6,105 nt of DNA, taken from assembly GCA_021815285.1 (NCBI GenBank), contig JAKAHE010000126.1, forward strand, positions 1 to 6,105. Reading direction: 5' to 3'. The stretch comes from Nitrospirota bacterium (lineage in GTDB: Bacteria > Nitrospirota > JACRHJ01). The notes under the pieces are model-generated. The model was not told where the DNA came from and did not search any database. It saw only the letters and a program-made list of their open reading frames with translations. The position numbers were made by a program, and so were the translations under genes. Below are positions 5,170 to 6,105 of this stretch, piece after piece. Numbering within the stretch: position 1 is the first letter of the stretch; each line of letters opens with the position of its first letter.

Positions 5170-6105
5170 CTATATTTGTATGTTTATGATTCTTCTTATA
5201 ATCAGAAACCCCGCCACCTGCAAAGCGAACGCCCCGATTATCATCGCCAGTCCCGATTTCGTGTCGAAAAGCAGTTTTATATATTTCGAATTCAGGACAC
5301 TCAGTATAATGAGCATTAATACAGGCAGGGCGGCAAGGACATAACCGGACAGCCTCCCCTGGGCCGTATATACCCTGAGCTGCCTTAATACCTTGAATCT
5401 GTCCCTTATCGTCATAGCAAGCTTTTCGAGTATCTCGGCCAGGTTTCCGCCGGTCTCCCTCTGCACGTTCACCGCCGTGATGAAAAACCTTAAGTCGATG
5501 GACTGAACGCTTCTCGTCATGTGTTCCAACGCCTCAGGAAGAGGTATTCCGTAGCCCTGCTCCTCGTATGCCAGCCGGAATATCTTGGCTGTCGGATCCG
5601 CCATTTCCTCCGATATTACGTAAAGTGCGCTTGTAAAGGAATGGCCCGCACGGAGCGATCTCGCGGCCATATCCAGCGCCTCCGGGAGCTGATCCGCGAA
5701 TTTTTTGAACCGAGCGGCGCGCTTCCTGAAGAGATACAGAAACGGAAGAGAGGCCAGGCCGGGCGCGAGCAGAAACGGGAGAATCGGGTTTTTGCCTGTT
5801 TTCACGCCCATAAGCGCCCCCGCCGCGCCCAGTGCAAGTACCATAAGGGCGAAAGGCCCAACCCTGATTTTTACGTCGGCCTGTTCTATAAGAAGCTCAA
5901 GTCTCCGCGCGAGAGGCAGGTTGTGCAGGAACCGGTGCAGGGCGGGTATCTGGCTCATAAGCTCGTCCTTTAAAAGCGTCGGCATCTCCTCTTCCGGGGG
6001 TTTCCTCATGGCGATTGACTGAAGGCGCTTTTTAATGTCGGTCTTTGCCTTAGCCTGCGGGCCGGCCATTAATAGATAAACAACCGCAAAGAAAGCAAGG
6101 AACGC
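5170..6105 (-). CDS. tadB: Tad/Flp pilus inner-membrane platform protein TadB, N-terminus cut by window edge
   Basis: TadB is the partner of TadC in the Tad secretion platform. At least 311 residues are visible. An ATG at 6067-6069 could be read as the start, but the frame stays open to the window edge and the twelve upstream codons encode AFLAFFAVVYLL. This is a hydrophobic stretch matching the N-terminal membrane helix expected just before the basic KTDIKKRLQSI segment, so the true start lies beyond 6105. Counting from that internal Met, there are membrane segments at about 72-88 and 96-114. The T2SSF domain follows (about 125-250), with DQLPEALDMAARSLRAGHS and QRETGGNLAEILEKLA, and two C-terminal membrane segments lie at about 240-259 and 272-291. 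The gene ends 8 bp before tadC. The rest of a tad operon (tadA/cpaF and others) would be expected upstream, outside the window. Confidence 0.92.
   Translation of the reverse strand, partial: AFLAFFAVVYLLMAGPQAKAKTDIKKRLQSIAMRKPPEEEMPTLLKDELMSQIPALHRFLHNLPLARRLELLIEQADVKIRVGPFALMVLALGAAGALMGVKTGKNPILPFLLAPGLASLPFLYLFRKRAARFKKFADQLPEALDMAARSLRAGHSFTSALYVISEEMADPTAKIFRLAYEEQGYGIPLPEALEHMTRSVQSIDLRFFITAVNVQRETGGNLAEILEKLAMTIRDRFKVLRQLRVYTAQGRLSGYVLAALPVLMLIILSVLNSKYIKLLFDTKSGLAMIIGAFALQVAGFLIIRRIINIQI

Overview
This window looks like a chromosomal piece of a GC-rich, Gram-negative-type bacterium. The order rsmG, parA, parB, bactofilin is reminiscent of deltaproteobacteria-like lineages and some uncultured phyla. 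Lineage assignment is inference and weak, because nothing here is diagnostic (no rRNA).

Positions 2-4188 (plus strand) hold a chromosome-maintenance and tRNA/rRNA-modification cluster. It starts with a 5'-truncated rsmG (16S rRNA m7G methyltransferase). A 190-bp intergenic region follows with a textbook parS site, an inverted repeat, a small tandem repeat and a strong sigma70-like promoter. Then come parA, parB, a bactofilin gene and mnmA. The genes from parA on are tightly packed (8-bp overlap parA/parB, 13-bp gap parB/bactofilin, ATGA overlap bactofilin/mnmA), so they probably form one operon driven from the promoter at 881-909. ParB would load at the parS next to its own promoter, with ParA acting as partner ATPase. 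The bactofilin is a likely polar or cytoskeletal scaffold for this machinery.

Positions 4238-6105 (minus strand) hold two convergent genes of a Tad/Flp pilus system, tadC and tadB. They are inner-membrane platform proteins with T2SSF domains. tadB runs off the right edge of the window. Only 49 bp separate mnmA from tadC, and I see no clear intrinsic terminator there.

The most unusual signal is in the coding regions of the plus-strand genes. A 16-17-bp palindromic motif, consensus GAGGCCGGTCKRCCGGC, occurs in rsmG, parB, the end of bactofilin and mnmA, in three different reading frames. Two genes also carry larger in-frame insertions that their families lack: about 80 codons in rsmG (116-355) and about 36 codons in mnmA (3967-4074). 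The mnmA insertion contains the palindrome and several further inverted repeats. Together these suggest a family of small palindromic elements that insert into genes without breaking the frame, comparable in principle to Rickettsia palindromic elements but of different sequence.
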